A DNA stretch of 64,000 nucleotides from RYN-230 sp963770535 (GTDB taxonomy: Bacteria > Actinomycetota > Actinomycetes > Streptosporangiales > Streptosporangiaceae): NCBI GenBank assembly GCA_963770535.1, contig CAVYPZ010000007.1:62001-126000 (forward strand), in the 5' to 3' direction. Position 1 is the first letter of the stretch; each line of letters starts with the position of its first letter. Shown here in pieces: positions 62,622 through 64,000 of this stretch. Below the pieces are notes generated by a model, which had not been told where the DNA came from, made no database searches, and saw only the letters and a list, made by a program, of their open reading frames with translations. A program made the position numbers and the translations under genes.

Positions 62622-62987
62622 TCACTCGTCGTCACCGGCGGTCACGGGCGCCTCGCCAGCCACGGCGCCGGCGGCAGGAGCACCGCCATCCGTCGCACCG
62701 ATGGTGGTGGCAGCAGGCCCGCCGGGGCTTCGTTGCGGTGAATTTTCCGGATCAGCCACCGCGACGGGAAGCGTGTCCTCCTCCGGGTCCGGGCGCGGCT
62801 CCTGATGGGGCGGCCAGGGCCCGGCGACCGGCTGGCCAGCGATCTTCAGGTAGTCGATGAGCTGCGGCCAGGCCCACACCGTGGGGCTCTTGCCCTCTTT
62901 CGGGGCGTTCTCGACCAGTTCGTACAGGCGCGGGTTGCCGCGGCTATGCCCGTCGGATTCGATCCGCATCAGCCCACTCCTGCCCAT
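62622..62987 (-). CDS. Orphan protein, first gene of the cox operon
   Basis: 121 residues from ATG 62987 with AAGGA four bases ahead (MGRSGLMRIESDGHSRGNPRLYELVENAP...). A compact start with SPTVWAWPQLIDYLKIAGQPVAGPWPPHQEP is followed by a Pro/Ala/Gly/Asp disordered tail. ATGs at 62969 and 63017 are alternatives. I recognise no family and no cofactor motif. The gap to coxM is 57 bp and carries a conserved-looking motif, so it is probably co-transcribed. Confidence 0.7.
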   Translation of the reverse strand: MGRSGLMRIESDGHSRGNPRLYELVENAPKEGKSPTVWAWPQLIDYLKIAGQPVAGPWPPHQEPRPDPEEDTLPVAVADPENSPQRSPGGPAATTIGATDGGAPAAGAVAGEAPVTAGDDE

Positions 62988-63081
62988 GGCGTCCTTGCCC
63001 TGTGAGGTGCGCCTCATGATCCGGCAGCCGCCTGGCGTGCGCAATACGGGAATAAGTGCTTGCTTAACTGCCAGGCCAGGG

Positions 63082-63093
63082 CTGTCCGGACAG
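63082..63093. promoter_or_regulatory. CTGTCCGGACAG palindrome ahead of the cox operon
   Basis: A perfect 12-bp palindrome in the 116-bp gap between the LysR stop and the first cox gene (62987). A near copy lies ahead of coxM. Confidence 0.45.
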
Positions 63094-63103
63094 GTGGGCT
63101 GGG

Positions 63104-64000
63104 CTAGCTCCAGATCGTCACGTAGACCGGCGGCCGGAACCGCGACGGCGGGACACCGGCGGTGGGCGCGCGCATCAGCTGCATGGCCTCGGGCGTGGTC
63201 AGGAAGCGGCGCAGCGCGCTGGCCACGGTGCTGCGGTGCTGGCGCTCCAGCAGCATCACCTGCCAGCACCCCTCCACCGGCGTGCCCGGCACGTCCACCA
63301 GGGACAGCTCCCCGCGGCGCAGCTGCTGGGTGACGAGGTGCTCGACGGCCGGCGCGACCCCGGCCCCGTCGGCGGCCGCGGCCCAGGCGGCGGTCTGGTT
63401 AGGGAACACCCCGATCATGCCCTCGGGGATCCGCAGCGCCGCGAGCAGCTGCCCCGTGTCGCTCTGCGGGTCGGTGCCGGACGGGTCCACCAGCCACCGC
63501 CATTGCTGCGGGCTGCCGCGCAGCCGTGACTGCCCGGCGGTGACCACGACCAGGCGGTAACGGAAGATCGGCTCGCTCACGACCGGCAGGCTCGGGTCAC
63601 CGGGCACGGCAGGGCCGATGGCCACGTCGGCCAGCCGGTTGCCGACCAGCACCGCCATCTCGTGGGTGACGGCCATCCCGGAGGACACCTCCAGCGGCCC
63701 GGCGAAGCGCCGCCGGAACGCTTCGGTCAGCGGGCTGGCCACGAACTCGGCGAACGTCGGTGACGCCACCACGCGCAGCTGCTCCGGGGCGCCCTGGGCG
63801 GCCCGGACCGCGGCGTGCGCCTCGGCGCCGAGGACCACGATCTGCGAGGCGGTGGCCAGCAGCCGGGAGCCGCCCGCGGTCAGCGTCATCCCGTTGGGGC
63901 CGCGGCTGACCAGCTGGTCGCCGAGGTGCTGGCGCAGGGCGGTCAGCGCCTGCGAGACCGCGGACTCGCTGACGCCGAGCGCGTTCGCGGCGGAGGTCAC
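63104..64000 (-). CDS. LysR family transcriptional regulator, 5' end outside window
   Basis: 298 residues visible; the true start lies beyond 64000 because the frame opens inside the helix-turn-helix. SAANALGVSESAVSQALTALRQHLGDQLVSRGPNGMTLTAGG is the LysR recognition helix and wing. The effector domain runs QLRVVASPTFAEFVASPLTEAFRRRF, DVAIGPAVPGDP, VVVTAGQSRLRG, and ends PPVYVTIWS. It precedes the cox operon on the same strand and is a good candidate regulator of CO dehydrogenase. The effector is unknown. Confidence 0.9.
   Translation of the reverse strand: MTSAANALGVSESAVSQALTALRQHLGDQLVSRGPNGMTLTAGGSRLLATASQIVVLGAEAHAAVRAAQGAPEQLRVVASPTFAEFVASPLTEAFRRRFAGPLEVSSGMAVTHEMAVLVGNRLADVAIGPAVPGDPSLPVVSEPIFRYRLVVVTAGQSRLRGSPQQWRWLVDPSGTDPQSDTGQLLAALRIPEGMIGVFPNQTAAWAAAADGAGVAPAVEHLVTQQLRRGELSLVDVPGTPVEGCWQVMLLERQHRSTVASALRRFLTTPEAMQLMRAPTAGVPPSRFRPPVYVTIWS

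Overview
The window is the chromosomal replication-origin region of a high-GC actinomycete. The order rpmH-dnaA-oriC-dnaN-recF-DUF721-gyrB-gyrA-DUF3566-tRNA-Ile, with rnpA/yidD/yidC/jag/rsmG/parA/parB on one side and trxA/trxB/sigM/pseudokinase/murJ/DUF6049/pcnA beyond it, is the arrangement of Streptomyces and Streptosporangiales-type genomes. There is no gnd gene between dnaN and recF. A soil actinomycete near Streptosporangiales is my guess; no rRNA is present to test it.

Layout. 1-571: part of an APH-like kinase, a decayed tyrosine-recombinase tail and a tRNA-Arg(ACG), probably the scar of an integrated element. 685-3845: a SnoaL-like gene, a PfkB sugar kinase and the wrecks of an ABC ATPase and a GH13 alpha-glucosidase. 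3931-9547: dnaB with an intein, a small gene, and the rpsF-ssb-rpsR-rplI operon. 9680-20844: endonuclease IV, GT87 membrane protein and ponA, DUF5318, PadR regulator, inositol-1-phosphate synthase, MFS permease, CCA-adding-type nucleotidyltransferase. 20938-31552: envelope and redox block (DUF6049, MurJ, pseudokinase, SigM with its anti-sigma factor, TrxB, TrxA, Nudix, GNAT). 32098-51343: aldolase, parS sites, parBA and the replication core. 51502-52571: metallopeptidase and DUF218 protein.

52698-64000 is a form I aerobic carbon monoxide dehydrogenase locus, placed directly beside the origin core. The minus-strand operon runs orphan - coxM - coxS - coxL - coxF(XdhC-YHS) - coxG - five small single-pass membrane proteins, behind a LysR gene. 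A converging plus-strand operon carries orphan - coxD - coxE - orphan - GIY-YIG-like protein. CoxL has the AYRCSFR loop of true Mo-Cu CO dehydrogenases. The array of five tiny membrane proteins after coxG is the best candidate here for an undescribed system: a membrane platform for the enzyme or for CoxG-mediated quinone handover (inference).

Caution: at least nine single-base frameshifts interrupt otherwise well-conserved genes, including dnaA, gyrA (tail), rplI, pcnA, coxD and coxE. A disrupted dnaA would be lethal, so most are probably sequencing or assembly errors. I give those genes full restored spans. The pseudogenes at 322-433 and 2494-3845 carry large losses as well and look truly decayed.
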